Source: Thermoproteota archaeon
GTDB taxonomy: Archaea; Thermoproteota; Thermoprotei_A; Sulfolobales; Ignisphaeraceae
DNA: 64,000 nt
Assembly: GCA_030550585.1 (NCBI GenBank)
Contig: JAUQPB010000004.1
Coordinates: forward strand, 1 to 64,000
Direction of reading: 5' to 3'
The number at the start of each line of letters is the position of its first letter. Position 1 is the first letter of the stretch. Shown piece after piece: positions 8,169 to 16,594 of the stretch. The position numbers were made by a program, and so were the translations under genes. The notes beneath the pieces are model-generated. The model made no database searches, was not told where the DNA came from, and was given only the letters and a program-made list of their open reading frames with translations.

Positions 8169-9344
8169 TTAAGCTTCTTGAAGTTCTGTATATGTGAGTG
8201 TCTTTAGAAACGCTATTCTCTTGTATATCGGTGGGTGGGTTGCCAAAATCTCTTCTAGTCCCATGAAAGGCTCTGCAAATGCATATATGAATAGGGCTTT
8301 GATCTTGCTGCCCTCAAGTCTTGTAAAAGCCCTTTTATTCACGCTATAGTATCTATCTAGAGATTGTAGTGCTGAGATCATGGCGTTTGGAGATGTCACC
8401 TTAGCTCCATGGGCATCCGCATAGTATTCTCTCATTCTTGACAGCGCCAACACAACAATTTGTATAATGACGCTGACAACAATAAGTAGTATACCTATCA
8501 AGACCAGTAGAAGCCCCCCTGACTGGCCCCTCCTATCATCTGAGTCGCCATCTCTATACATACCCGCTGTCATACCTGCGAACATCAGGAATCTGCCGAG
8601 GAAGTATATAAACGATGGGAACATTCCAAATATCAGCATAATGCTGTTATCTCTGTGCTTGTGGTGCCCAAGCTCATGCCCAATAACAGCCTCTAGCTCA
8701 TCAGGACTTCTAATAGTGTTTAGAAGCCCTCTTGTAACCGCTACATACCTGCCCATCAACGGGGATGAATATGCAAATGCGTTTGGAATGGCTATGTCGG
8801 CAACCATAGCCTTTGGAGGGTCTATGCCAGCCCTCATAGCAACTCTGTCAACAATTTTTTGGAGCTCGGGATCGTGTTTACAGCCATAGGAAATATTTAT
8901 CAGTGCTGGTGATATGAGCCACGATATAAAGGATGGTATGATGGCGAAGGCCAGGGCGAAAGAGGCTATAGCTAGCGTTGCTTGATATCCAATCAGATAT
9001 GCTATAGCTGTTACAACAAGTATTGTAGCCGCTATAACACCTGCTGATGTTGCTAGCATAGAGCTTTTGAGGTGCTCTAACCCAGCAGGAATCCTGTTCC
9101 TAACCATTCTCTCAAGAGATGCCCCAGCCAAGATTAGAGCGGCTATCGAGACTATATATGCTAGGAGATCTACTAAAAGCCAGCTCCAGTAGAATGGTGG
9201 GAGCCCGTAGAGGGGTACCGCAGATGGATACACAATAGATATTATGATGCCTATAAGAGATATGACTAGTAGCATAACTGCGATAACGCTTATAACATAC
9301 AGTACCTTGCCTTTCAAGGCCATGCCAACCACCTTCATATACAC
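8169..9344 (-). CDS. htpX: HtpX-like M48 membrane zinc metalloprotease
   Basis: Integral membrane protease of family M48B, thought to cut misfolded membrane proteins. The zinc site is HELGHH (H223, E224, H227 counted from GTG 9344), with a later glutamate in the EYYADAHGAKV segment. Two hydrophobic pairs precede the catalytic domain (about residues 12-75 and 100-150) and another membrane segment follows it. The length of 391 aa exceeds bacterial HtpX (about 290) because of an additional N-terminal membrane pair. Several close starts are possible (GTG 9344, ATG 9338). Confidence 0.9.
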   Translation of the reverse strand: MYMKVVGMALKGKVLYVISVIAVMLLVISLIGIIISIVYPSAVPLYGLPPFYWSWLLVDLLAYIVSIAALILAGASLERMVRNRIPAGLEHLKSSMLATSAGVIAATILVVTAIAYLIGYQATLAIASFALAFAIIPSFISWLISPALINISYGCKHDPELQKIVDRVAMRAGIDPPKAMVADIAIPNAFAYSSPLMGRYVAVTRGLLNTIRSPDELEAVIGHELGHHKHRDNSIMLIFGMFPSFIYFLGRFLMFAGMTAGMYRDGDSDDRRGQSGGLLLVLIGILLIVVSVIIQIVVLALSRMREYYADAHGAKVTSPNAMISALQSLDRYYSVNKRAFTRLEGSKIKALFIYAFAEPFMGLEEILATHPPIYKRIAFLKTLTYTELQEA

Positions 9345-9416
9345 TAGATTCTAGGGTATTTAGATAGCGACTTTATTAAGTTTACCATATCTTATTGTAT
9401 ACAGTGTTTTATAGAG

Positions 9417-9716
9417 GTGCATCCATTGAAACTGAGATGCATGCAGGAATACATTAGAGAGGAGTATTTTGAGAGAGATAGTAGAAGGGGGCTGTACGCA
9501 ACATTCACATGGCTTGTTGAAGAGGTTGGCGAATTGGCGGACGCTATTTTGAGTGGGGATAGAGACAGTATCGAGGAGGAGCTGGCAGACGTTATAGCAT
9601 GGACGCTTAGCGTAGCTAATCTTCTTGGGGTAGATGCTGAAAAGGCGTTTCTGAAAAAATATGGTGGGGCCAGAAAATGTGTTGAGGACTCATCTTCTCT
9701 TAGACAAAAGCCTTAG
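9417..9716 (+). CDS. MazG-like nucleotide pyrophosphohydrolase
   Basis: Small all-helical NTP pyrophosphohydrolase, 96-99 aa. LVEEVGELADAI followed by IEEELADVIAW gives the EExxE and ExxD metal-binding pattern of the MazG/dCTPase superfamily. It probably hydrolyses non-canonical or surplus nucleoside triphosphates to monophosphates. The longest start is GTG 9417, but the purine-rich GAGGTG at 9414-9419 is better placed as ribosome binding site for the in-frame TTG at 9426. Its 3' end overlaps the 3' end of the convergent CDF gene by 27 nt. Confidence 0.85.
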   Translation: MHPLKLRCMQEYIREEYFERDSRRGLYATFTWLVEEVGELADAILSGDRDSIEEELADVIAWTLSVANLLGVDAEKAFLKKYGGARKCVEDSSSLRQKP

Positions 9717-10619
9717 AATCTTTTTATGTGTATCCAAATCTTTGTCTGGCTTTCTAGGCTCTATATGTATATACACAAAGCTGTTTAGATGCCTTGCTAT
9801 ATCATTTTTTATATCCTCTATAACCTGGTCAACATCCTCCATACTGAGGCTGGGATCCAGCTCAACATCCATAAAGATGGCGTATCTGTTTGGCTCTAGA
9901 ACAAGCGTCTTCACGGAGTTAACATCTCTCACAGCTGGATTAGACAAAGCTATTTTCACAGCTCTAGCAATGACATGTGAGGGGGCGGATCTATACACCA
10001 AGACATTTATATTCTCAGCAATCATTTTGACTAGATATGCAACAAGCAGAACGTTGAGCACAAGAGATGAGATGCCATCAACATATGCAAACCTGTTTGC
10101 AAGTGCTAGAGAGGCCATGGCTATACCCTCTCCAACCACATCATATATGTTCTCAGCTATTATATAGCTTAGAAGAGGATTTTTATACCCCCTCTCATAG
10201 ACAAACCTGCTACTATCTCTCGCCGCTAAGAAGGCTACTGAAAGATCTATAGCCATTGATACAAACATTAGGAGAAGACCTAGCTGAGTATTTTCAATTC
10301 TTGATGGATGGAGAAATGCATGCAAACTCTCGATAAAGCCTATGACAGCTATGGAGCCGAGTGCTAGAAGACCTATTGCAAAACCAAATACATAGATATA
10401 CATCTTCTTGCCAAATGGATCAAAAGACTCCTCTTTGCCAAAGGCAATTCTATTTCCTGTAAAGGCAAGACCACTATTGATCAGGTCTCCAAAGCTTCTC
10501 AGAAACTCTACAAAGACTGCTGTAGACCCTGTTGATATTGATGCAACTGTTTTTAGAGCAAGTATAGCTATATTAGATAGAAAAGCTATTTTGGTGCTCT
10601 TCAAATCAATTACAGACAC
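9690..10619 (-). CDS. cation diffusion facilitator (CDF) family transporter
   Basis: Divalent metal efflux protein, about 310 aa. Six hydrophobic segments run from AFLSNIAILALKTV to LVLNVLLVAYLVK, and a cytosolic C-terminal domain of about 85 residues (SNPAVRDVNSVKTLVLEP, then DVELDPSLSMEDVDQV) follows. The membrane part has the expected acidic positions (GDLINSG and DVVGEG). I chose GTG 10619, because a TATA-like GCTTATAAGC on the reverse strand lies about 30 nt upstream. The longest open frame (to 10739) would run through the divergent neighbour. The metal (zinc, iron, manganese or cobalt) cannot be told. Confidence 0.85.
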   Translation of the reverse strand: MSVIDLKSTKIAFLSNIAILALKTVASISTGSTAVFVEFLRSFGDLINSGLAFTGNRIAFGKEESFDPFGKKMYIYVFGFAIGLLALGSIAVIGFIESLHAFLHPSRIENTQLGLLLMFVSMAIDLSVAFLAARDSSRFVYERGYKNPLLSYIIAENIYDVVGEGIAMASLALANRFAYVDGISSLVLNVLLVAYLVKMIAENINVLVYRSAPSHVIARAVKIALSNPAVRDVNSVKTLVLEPNRYAIFMDVELDPSLSMEDVDQVIEDIKNDIARHLNSFVYIHIEPRKPDKDLDTHKKILRLLSKRR

Positions 10620-10646
10620 CGGACAGAATAGAGATACACGTGGTTT

Positions 10647-10670
10647 GCTTATAAGCTTAAAACTATATAA
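10647..10670. promoter_or_regulatory. divergent TATA boxes for CDF and membrane-protein genes
   Basis: GCTTATAAGC (10647-10656) fits as reverse-strand TATA for the CDF gene, start GTG 10619. TATATAA (10664-10670) fits as forward TATA for the membrane-protein gene, start ATG 10703. Both are at the usual archaeal spacing. The two promoters are back to back within 25 bp, so the genes probably influence each other's transcription. Confidence 0.4.
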
Positions 10671-10702
10671 AGATAAAAAGGTATGTGTTGAAGGGTTGTC
10701 TA

Positions 10703-11227
10703 ATGCCAAACTATTTTGTAGGAGTTGATGTACCTGCATACATTATAGCTGCAGTCGTCGGTATGGTGCTCTGTTTTTGGGGTCTCCAGCTATCGAGATT
10801 CATAGCATCAATAGCATTTGCATCTGTTCTAGGCTATCTAACCTATGTCTATACATTCAAAGCATTTGCAAGCATAGCCCTCTCAATAATATTTATGCTA
10901 CTTGCCATTGCAGTAGGCTTTGTACTAGGATTCACCCTATTTAGAGCCTCGCTATCGATAGTATTTGGATATGTCATCGCATCTATCCTAGTTAGAGATG
11001 TTGCAAAGACCAAAGAATTGGTATTGCTGATTATACTGACAATAATATTCTCTATTCTAATATATGTTCTGAGCAACTATGTTCTCGCACTATTGTTTGT
11101 AGCAACAGGCTCTGCACTAGTTTATAAGAGCCTTGTTATCCTCGGTCTGCAAAGCACTATAGCTTTCTTGATAGTTGTTGTAATAGCTGTTGCAGGCTTA
11201 TACAACCAGCTAAAGAGGAGGGTCTAA
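10703..11227 (+). CDS. multi-pass membrane protein of unknown function
   Basis: A hydrophobic protein of about 174 residues with roughly six membrane helices (from PAYIIAAVVGMVLCFWGLQL through LIVVVIAVAGLYNQL), ending in a short basic tail KRRV. I recognise no family motif. The ATG at 10703 is preferred to GTG 10685, because the TATA box at 10664-10670 would start transcription near 10692. It is divergent from the CDF metal transporter and overlaps the end of the convergent ribbon-helix-helix gene by 4 nt. A transport or membrane-stress role is possible but unsupported. Confidence 0.7.
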   Translation: MPNYFVGVDVPAYIIAAVVGMVLCFWGLQLSRFIASIAFASVLGYLTYVYTFKAFASIALSIIFMLLAIAVGFVLGFTLFRASLSIVFGYVIASILVRDVAKTKELVLLIILTIIFSILIYVLSNYVLALLFVATGSALVYKSLVILGLQSTIAFLIVVVIAVAGLYNQLKRRV

Positions 11228-11928
11228 CCCTTTTTATCCTCTTCCTCACTACCCCAAAACTCTTTCTTGATAGACTCCTGAAGCTCTTTAATCCTCTTAG
11301 CATGCTCCAAAGCCTTATCAATAAGATCCTTGCTCGCCTCAATCCCACGTCTAACAAAATATGCAACAGCCTCGCTTCTACTCCTAAAAATACCTATATC
11401 AACAAGTTTATCAATAATCTCAAGCTCTTTCCTCCCAATTCTTGTAGACACAACCTCTGTAACCCTCCTAGAAATGCTCTTCAAACCATCTTCAATAGCC
11501 TCATCAATCTCCTTAAAAACGTCGTCTAGAGATTTAACAACATCGCCAAAAGATCTGATAAAAACTCTTGGCTTCTCTCCAAAGCTTGGAATGGATATGA
11601 ATATGCCTGTGCCAAAGCCTCTAACCCTCTTAAACAATTCATTCAAACGTTTCGAAACCTCATCGATTACACTATTTATCATCTCTCTAAAGTCCTCTAG
11701 GATTATATCGAGGTTCTTCTCATCGATGCTTTTGCTCAGCTCCTCGAGATCCTCTAGAGAATCTCTAAACCTCTTCATGATTTCTCTAGATCTTTCTCTC
11801 CAGAGCTTGTATGCCTCTCTAACCTCTCCCTTGTTAAGCATATCCTCAATGTTGTTTACCAGATTGTTTAGCTCTTTTTCAAATTCTTTCAGCGCTTTTT
11901 CAAGTCTTTTTCTAAACTCTTCACTCAT
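11224..11928 (-). CDS. coiled-coil protein with C-terminal ribbon-helix-helix DNA-binding domain
   Basis: A 234-residue protein. Residues 1-95 are highly charged and helical with heptad character (KRLEKALKEFEKELNNLVNN), probably a coiled coil. A short linker (GFGTGIFISIPSFGEKP) follows. The C-terminal 80 residues contain a CopG/Arc-like ribbon-helix-helix unit: strand VVSTRIGRKE, helix LEIIDKLVDIG, turn, and helix SRSEAVAYFVRRG. The ATG at 11928 is chosen because two palindromes occupy the bases directly upstream (11931-11960), as expected for an autorepressor. It may organise DNA through its long coiled coil; targets other than itself are unknown. Confidence 0.82.
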   Translation of the reverse strand: MSEEFRKRLEKALKEFEKELNNLVNNIEDMLNKGEVREAYKLWRERSREIMKRFRDSLEDLEELSKSIDEKNLDIILEDFREMINSVIDEVSKRLNELFKRVRGFGTGIFISIPSFGEKPRVFIRSFGDVVKSLDDVFKEIDEAIEDGLKSISRRVTEVVSTRIGRKELEIIDKLVDIGIFRSRSEAVAYFVRRGIEASKDLIDKALEHAKRIKELQESIKKEFWGSEEEDKKG

Positions 11929-11930
11929 AT

Positions 11931-11960
11931 GTAACACCAGTTACATGTAACTCTAGTTAC
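11931..11960. promoter_or_regulatory. tandem palindromic operator GTAAC-N4-GTTAC (x2)
   Basis: Two perfect copies of GTAAC-N4-GTTAC occupy 11931-11944 (spacer ACCA) and 11947-11960 (spacer TCTA), offset by 16 bp. They lie between the RHH gene's start and its reverse-strand TATA-like element (11979-11987), so they cover the expected transcription start near 11953. Ribbon-helix-helix repressors usually bind short inverted repeats in tandem as cooperative dimers. This is therefore the probable autoregulatory site of the gene starting at 11928, and it may also affect the divergent gene at 12033. Confidence 0.7.
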
Positions 11961-11978
11961 AGTTATTAAATTAAACGC

Positions 11979-11998
11979 TTTATAAAGCTTTATATATG
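11979..11998. promoter_or_regulatory. back-to-back TATA boxes between RHH gene and stalk-protein gene
   Basis: TTTATAAAG (11979-11987) is palindromic enough to serve the reverse-strand RHH gene, and CTTTATATATG (11988-11998) can serve the forward gene at 12033. They abut each other. Binding of the RHH protein 19 bp away could affect both directions. Confidence 0.4.
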
Positions 11999-12032
11999 TG
12001 AAACAGTTAATTCTATATAAAGGAGCTTGAGC

Positions 12033-13670
12033 ATGTCAAAAGCAAAACACGTTTTTTCAATTATAACAGCATTGATTATCCTACCTGCCTTGCTATCCAC
12101 CCTACCCATTGATAAAAGTTCGGCGCAAAACGTGTTGAACCTTAATTGGTTTGTCTATGAAAATCCCTCTCCAACAGATGAAAGACCATTTTCTGTGTGT
12201 ATACTTGGGAAATACATCTATGTAGTTGGATATGATGCAACAAAGATTAACTATGGTTATAGAGTTGAAAAGAGATTAAAGGATAGTGGCACTCTTGTCA
12301 AGGTTTGGCAGTATAACCCTACAGTAAGAGATGATGTTCTATTCGATTGCCTTGCATTAAACAATACAATATATGTCGTAGGAATTGAAGGTGCCTTGGT
12401 TTTTCCAAGCACAGTAGATTTTGGGAAAATTGCTGTTATTGCTCTTGACCAAGACCTAAACATTTTGAAGTATTTCAAGATGAATATCACAGGCTTTGCA
12501 ACATCTATTACAACAGACGGTACTTATATCTATGTTGGGGGCTTCTATCAAAATGGTGTTGATAGAGGATGGTTTATAGCAAAGTTTACCCAAAATCTTG
12601 ACCTGGTAAAGCTTGCTCTCTACAACCCCTCTCCATTCGATGATTACATTTACCAGATAAAATTTGATAGAGTTAGCAACATGCTTTGGATTGTTGGTTT
12701 GGAGGGGGGTATATATGCATCGGTGGCATACATAGATACAAACCTCTCTTTTAGAGAGCCTGTAGAGGTGTTGAATAATAAAATAATTGGCTCTGCATTA
12801 TCGATAGATTTTGATGAGTATGGAAACAAATATATATCTGTGTATGGCTCTATGGGAGATAAACTCGTTGGATTGATAAAACTTGATAAAAACAATAGCA
12901 TTGTGGCAACAGCGAACAAGTACTATGGGCAGAAGGTGGTGTGGGCATGGGGAGCACTATACGTTATTCAAGCAGATTCAAAGGTTTCTATAACAGTGTT
13001 TGACTCTAACCTTAACCAAGTCTATTCATATACAGTAAATGAGTCCACATACTGCAACCAATACCTCATGCTGGGGAACGTGGCATATGATGAAAATAGT
13101 CTATATTTTGTCACAGGTCTTTGCCAGTCAGGCGATAGTGGCTGGGGGATATACTCATACAGACTACTGTTTCAGATAAGATATAATACTGTGATACAAA
13201 TGCTAACATTGACAACAACAAGCACTTTTGTGAATACAATAACAAATACAATAACAACGGTTAGCCCATATACTATCACAGTCGTTGAAACCATGTCGCC
13301 AGAGACCATAACCTTTGCTAAGAGCAGCACTATTACCAATGTGGTAACAGCGACTCTGACCAAGCGCATGAACTTTACCGTAACTTGGAACAGCAGTCCC
13401 GAAACGAAAACAGTTACAGTAACAGCGGTAGGCAGCACAACAAGTGTTGAGAAGGAGGTAGCTTATCAAACAGTTACAGAAACCTTGCCGCCATCAACAG
13501 TCACAATTACACAATGGCACACATATACAGAAACTGTAGCGCCTAAAAGCCAAAATAGCGATTCTGCGCCTATGCTAATCCTCACATCTGCCGCTGCTGC
13601 AATTTTAGGTTTATCTATTGTTGCTACTATAATAAAGAGAAAAGCTGGTTCTGCAACATTAGCATATTAA
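12033..13670 (+). CDS. secreted, membrane-anchored beta-propeller-like surface protein
   Basis: A 545-residue surface protein. It starts with a signal peptide (KAKHVFSIITALIILPALLS, cleaved near SSAQ). Residues 35-390 have repeated units such as GKYIYVVGYD, NTIYVVGIEG, GTYIYVGGFYQNG and NMLWIVGLEGG, which look like beta-propeller blades. A Thr/Val/Ser-rich stalk (about 395-510, for example TVTVTAVGSTTS) and a C-terminal membrane helix (LILTSAAAAILGLSIVATII) with KRK follow. The ATG at 12033 has AGGAG (12021-12025) in front. Such anchored stalk proteins are common in crenarchaeal S-layers. Ligand and role are unknown. Confidence 0.8.
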   Translation: MSKAKHVFSIITALIILPALLSTLPIDKSSAQNVLNLNWFVYENPSPTDERPFSVCILGKYIYVVGYDATKINYGYRVEKRLKDSGTLVKVWQYNPTVRDDVLFDCLALNNTIYVVGIEGALVFPSTVDFGKIAVIALDQDLNILKYFKMNITGFATSITTDGTYIYVGGFYQNGVDRGWFIAKFTQNLDLVKLALYNPSPFDDYIYQIKFDRVSNMLWIVGLEGGIYASVAYIDTNLSFREPVEVLNNKIIGSALSIDFDEYGNKYISVYGSMGDKLVGLIKLDKNNSIVATANKYYGQKVVWAWGALYVIQADSKVSITVFDSNLNQVYSYTVNESTYCNQYLMLGNVAYDENSLYFVTGLCQSGDSGWGIYSYRLLFQIRYNTVIQMLTLTTTSTFVNTITNTITTVSPYTITVVETMSPETITFAKSSTITNVVTATLTKRMNFTVTWNSSPETKTVTVTAVGSTTSVEKEVAYQTVTETLPPSTVTITQWHTYTETVAPKSQNSDSAPMLILTSAAAAILGLSIVATIIKRKAGSATLAY

Positions 13671-13732
13671 GCTGTGTTAGTCAATAGGATAGGAGTTGCG
13701 CTAAACCAATTCAATGTTTTGGGAGACCCTGT

Positions 13733-15568
13733 TTGTGTGGGATAATAGGATTTGCGAAGAAGGGTGATAGCACTTCTCTTAGCTGTGTCGAGATTCTCAA
13801 ACAGGGTTTGAAAAGGCTCGAGTATAGAGGTTACGACTCTGCAGGTATTGCTGCTTTAACAAAGAATGGCATGGTTGTTGTGAAAGACGTTGGCACTGTT
13901 GACAAGCTTTTTAGCTATCCAGAGATACAGTCGATCGAGGCCAATGTCGCTATTGGTCATACTAGATGGGCTACCCATGGAAGGCCTTCGAAAATTAATG
14001 CACATCCCCATACAGATTGTGAAAAAGGTATTGCCATTGCCCACAACGGCATTATAGAGAATTACATTGATTTGAAGAGGTTTCTATCTACAGAGGGCCA
14101 TGTCTTCTCAAGTGAGACTGATAGCGAGGTTATTGCTCATCTGATTGAGCATTTTAAAAAGGCTGGTATGAAACCTTTTGAAGCTTTTAAAAAGGCTGTT
14201 TCAATGCTTAGAGGATCCTATGCTATAGTAGCCATAGATTCTAGCGAACCAGACAAGATATTTTTTGCTCGAAACGTCTCCCCACTATTGATAGGCATTG
14301 GGGAAGAGGTAAAGTTTGTCTCAAGCGATCTAACAGCATTTATCAAATATGCGAAAAGGGTTATAGTTCTGAAGGATGGTGAAGTGGGGTACATATCCCC
14401 AGAATCCGTACACATCGAATCTATTGATGGGATTGCCATAGACATTTCCAGCAGGATTAGCAGCATCGATGCATCTATACAAGATGTTGACAAAGGTGAG
14501 TATCCCCACTATATGCTTAAAGAGATTATGGAGCAGCCCTACGCACTTGCACAGACATTTTCATCCCTTCAGACACAAGATCTATCAGACATTTTGAGGG
14601 AGCTCGAAAACGCTAGAAGAATATACATAGTCGCTGCAGGGACATCCTATCACGCATCATTGTTAGGGGCAATATCATTCAAGAGGTTTCTTGGGATAGA
14701 GGCAGAGGCTCTCATCTCATCAGAGTTTAGAGTTGTTTCCAGGGCTGTTAAATGGGGTGATGTGGTTATTGGTGTTAGCCAATCCGGAGAGACAATAGAT
14801 ACTCTACTCGCTTTGAGAGAGGCTAGAGAGAAGGGAGCCAAGACAATAGCTATTGTAAACAACCAGTTTTCTACAATAGCAAGAGAGTCAGACTATGTAA
14901 TACCGATGAGGGCAGGTCCAGAGATAGCTGTTGCAGCAACAAAGACATTCACATCGCAGGCACTCACAATGCTGTATATAGTAGCCAAGTTAGCTGAAAG
15001 AGCATCGATTATAGATGTTGATGCCAAGGCCATGATGCAGGGGATTAAGATGAGCTATGAAATTGCTGAAAACATTCTTAATACAACCCAGGACATTGCA
15101 AAGGCTATAGCAAGAAAGCTTGTGGATAAGCAGTCGGCATATTATTTGGGGAGGGTATTCGGCGTTCCAATAGCTATGGAGGGGGCTCTGAAGCTGAAGG
15201 AGATAGCATATATACATGCAGAGGCATATCCAGCTGGAGAGTCAAAGCATGGGCCGATAGCGCTGGTGGAAAAAGACTTTCCAGTGGTATTTGTCTACAT
15301 AGGCTTTCTAGACGAGCATATAGAGGGCAATATAGAGGAGATGAAGGCTAGAGAAGCATGGATAGCCACAATAGCACCTGAAAACATGGTACATGGTAGT
15401 GTGGCTAGATACAGCGACACCATAATCAAGATGCCTCGCGCACCACTAGAGACAAGGCTGATCACATATATAATACCCCTACAGCTAATAGCATACTACA
15501 CAGCAGTGGCAAAGGGTCTGGATCCAGATAAGCCGAGGAATTTAGCAAAGACGGTTACAGTGATATGA
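13733..15568 (+). CDS. glmS: glutamine--fructose-6-phosphate aminotransferase (isomerizing)
   Basis: Makes glucosamine-6-phosphate from fructose-6-phosphate and glutamine, the entry step to UDP-GlcNAc and protein/lipid glycosylation. The start is TTG 13733, directly followed by the Cys codon, so the N-terminal nucleophile is C2 (CGIIGF). The glutaminase domain has GHTRWATHGRPS and ETDSEVIAHL. Two SIS sugar-isomerase domains follow (AAGTSYHASL, VSQSGETIDTL), and the C-terminal NLAKTVTVI is the usual synthase end. Length 611 aa is typical. No ribozyme is expected or seen upstream (archaeal context). Confidence 0.95.
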   Translation: MCGIIGFAKKGDSTSLSCVEILKQGLKRLEYRGYDSAGIAALTKNGMVVVKDVGTVDKLFSYPEIQSIEANVAIGHTRWATHGRPSKINAHPHTDCEKGIAIAHNGIIENYIDLKRFLSTEGHVFSSETDSEVIAHLIEHFKKAGMKPFEAFKKAVSMLRGSYAIVAIDSSEPDKIFFARNVSPLLIGIGEEVKFVSSDLTAFIKYAKRVIVLKDGEVGYISPESVHIESIDGIAIDISSRISSIDASIQDVDKGEYPHYMLKEIMEQPYALAQTFSSLQTQDLSDILRELENARRIYIVAAGTSYHASLLGAISFKRFLGIEAEALISSEFRVVSRAVKWGDVVIGVSQSGETIDTLLALREAREKGAKTIAIVNNQFSTIARESDYVIPMRAGPEIAVAATKTFTSQALTMLYIVAKLAERASIIDVDAKAMMQGIKMSYEIAENILNTTQDIAKAIARKLVDKQSAYYLGRVFGVPIAMEGALKLKEIAYIHAEAYPAGESKHGPIALVEKDFPVVFVYIGFLDEHIEGNIEEMKAREAWIATIAPENMVHGSVARYSDTIIKMPRAPLETRLITYIIPLQLIAYYTAVAKGLDPDKPRNLAKTVTVI

Positions 15569-15768
15569 TGTTTAAAATGCGGAAACAGATCTATTAACTC
15601 TCTAGCCCGCGGATTTCAAGGGTAATTGATGCTACAAAAACGATTACCATGTAAGACAGTTTTTGCTGGTTTTCTCGAAGGGGCTATAATCCAAATTATA
15701 AATCTCCTTGGCTTGGATGTGAGATAAAATGCAAAAAAGTTTGGTTAGCAAATTTGGGCAGCATGTTT

Positions 15769-16545
15769 TTATGATGAGAGCATCTCTCTTAGATATGTTG
15801 CTACAATTAAGTTGACAAATCTTCCATGTCTTTCGTCTAGCATGTGTCCAATTCCATTTATTCTTATTGAGATTACGGGTACTCCATGGTCTCTCAATTT
15901 CTTTGCGTATGTCTCTCCCTGGTCTCTTAGAGCATCTCTTTCAGCTGTTATTATTAGGGCTGGTGGCAGGTCTTTTAGGTTTGATAGTATTGGTGTGAAT
16001 AGTGGGTTGAACGCCTCTTTCAAATCTCCTAGATATTGTGTTGTGAAGCCTATTATCGAGTCCATGTCTAGTGGATTTCCCTTCTCACCATAGACCCTTG
16101 CCGATTCTGAATATGGGTCGAAGCCTATTACAGGTAGCACTAGTGCTTGGCATTTGAGCTTAATTCCATTGTCTCTCGCTAGAATGCTCACTACAGCTGC
16201 TAGATTACCGCCTGCACTAACACCCATTACACAAATGTTGTTCTTATCCCCTCCAAGCTCGTCTGCATGTTCATAGACCCACTTCAGAGCATCGAAAGAG
16301 TCTACAACAGCAGCTGGAAACCTATGCTTAGGTGCAAGCCTATAGCCAACAGAGACCATTGTGCATCCACAGTTCTCAGCAACGAATCTACATTCAGCGT
16401 CAGACTCCTCTATGCTGCCAGCTACAAAACCGCCCCAATGATAGTAAACCACAATGCCTCTTACCTTTTTGTCAACAGGTTTGTATATCCTGATAGGGAT
16501 CCTAGCCTCTCTCCCATCTATAACAACATCCTTTACCTCGAGCAT
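15769..16545 (-). CDS. alpha/beta hydrolase, hormone-sensitive-lipase-type esterase
   Basis: Carboxylesterase-like hydrolase, 258 aa, shorter than the usual 300-310 because the N-terminal cap is reduced. The triad is S110 (GVSAGGN), D204 (AERDALRDQG) and H234 (GIGHML). The oxyanion-hole motif reads HWGGF (36-40) where HGGGF is the family norm. YRLAPKHRFPAAVVD is a clear HSL signature. The start ATG 16545 has GAGGTGG just upstream. It is followed (in transcript order) by nothing close; a 200-bp gap separates it from glmS. It likely hydrolyses short acyl esters, perhaps acetylated sugars given the neighbourhood. Confidence 0.88.
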   Translation of the reverse strand: MLEVKDVVIDGREARIPIRIYKPVDKKVRGIVVYYHWGGFVAGSIEESDAECRFVAENCGCTMVSVGYRLAPKHRFPAAVVDSFDALKWVYEHADELGGDKNNICVMGVSAGGNLAAVVSILARDNGIKLKCQALVLPVIGFDPYSESARVYGEKGNPLDMDSIIGFTTQYLGDLKEAFNPLFTPILSNLKDLPPALIITAERDALRDQGETYAKKLRDHGVPVISIRINGIGHMLDERHGRFVNLIVATYLREMLSS

Positions 16546-16594
16546 GCAACCACCTCATCAATTTAGTGCTTTGCTTTGTGAAAATTTAAAAGTC

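Noticed and set aside
11330-11950. 206-codon open frame antisense to the RHH protein
   Set aside because: The opposite strand has a coherent coiled coil plus RHH domain. The antisense product is a Ser/Leu low-complexity sequence.
13671-13732. glmS riboswitch/ribozyme upstream of glmS
   Set aside because: The gap is only 62 bp, far too short for the ribozyme, which is not known in archaea.
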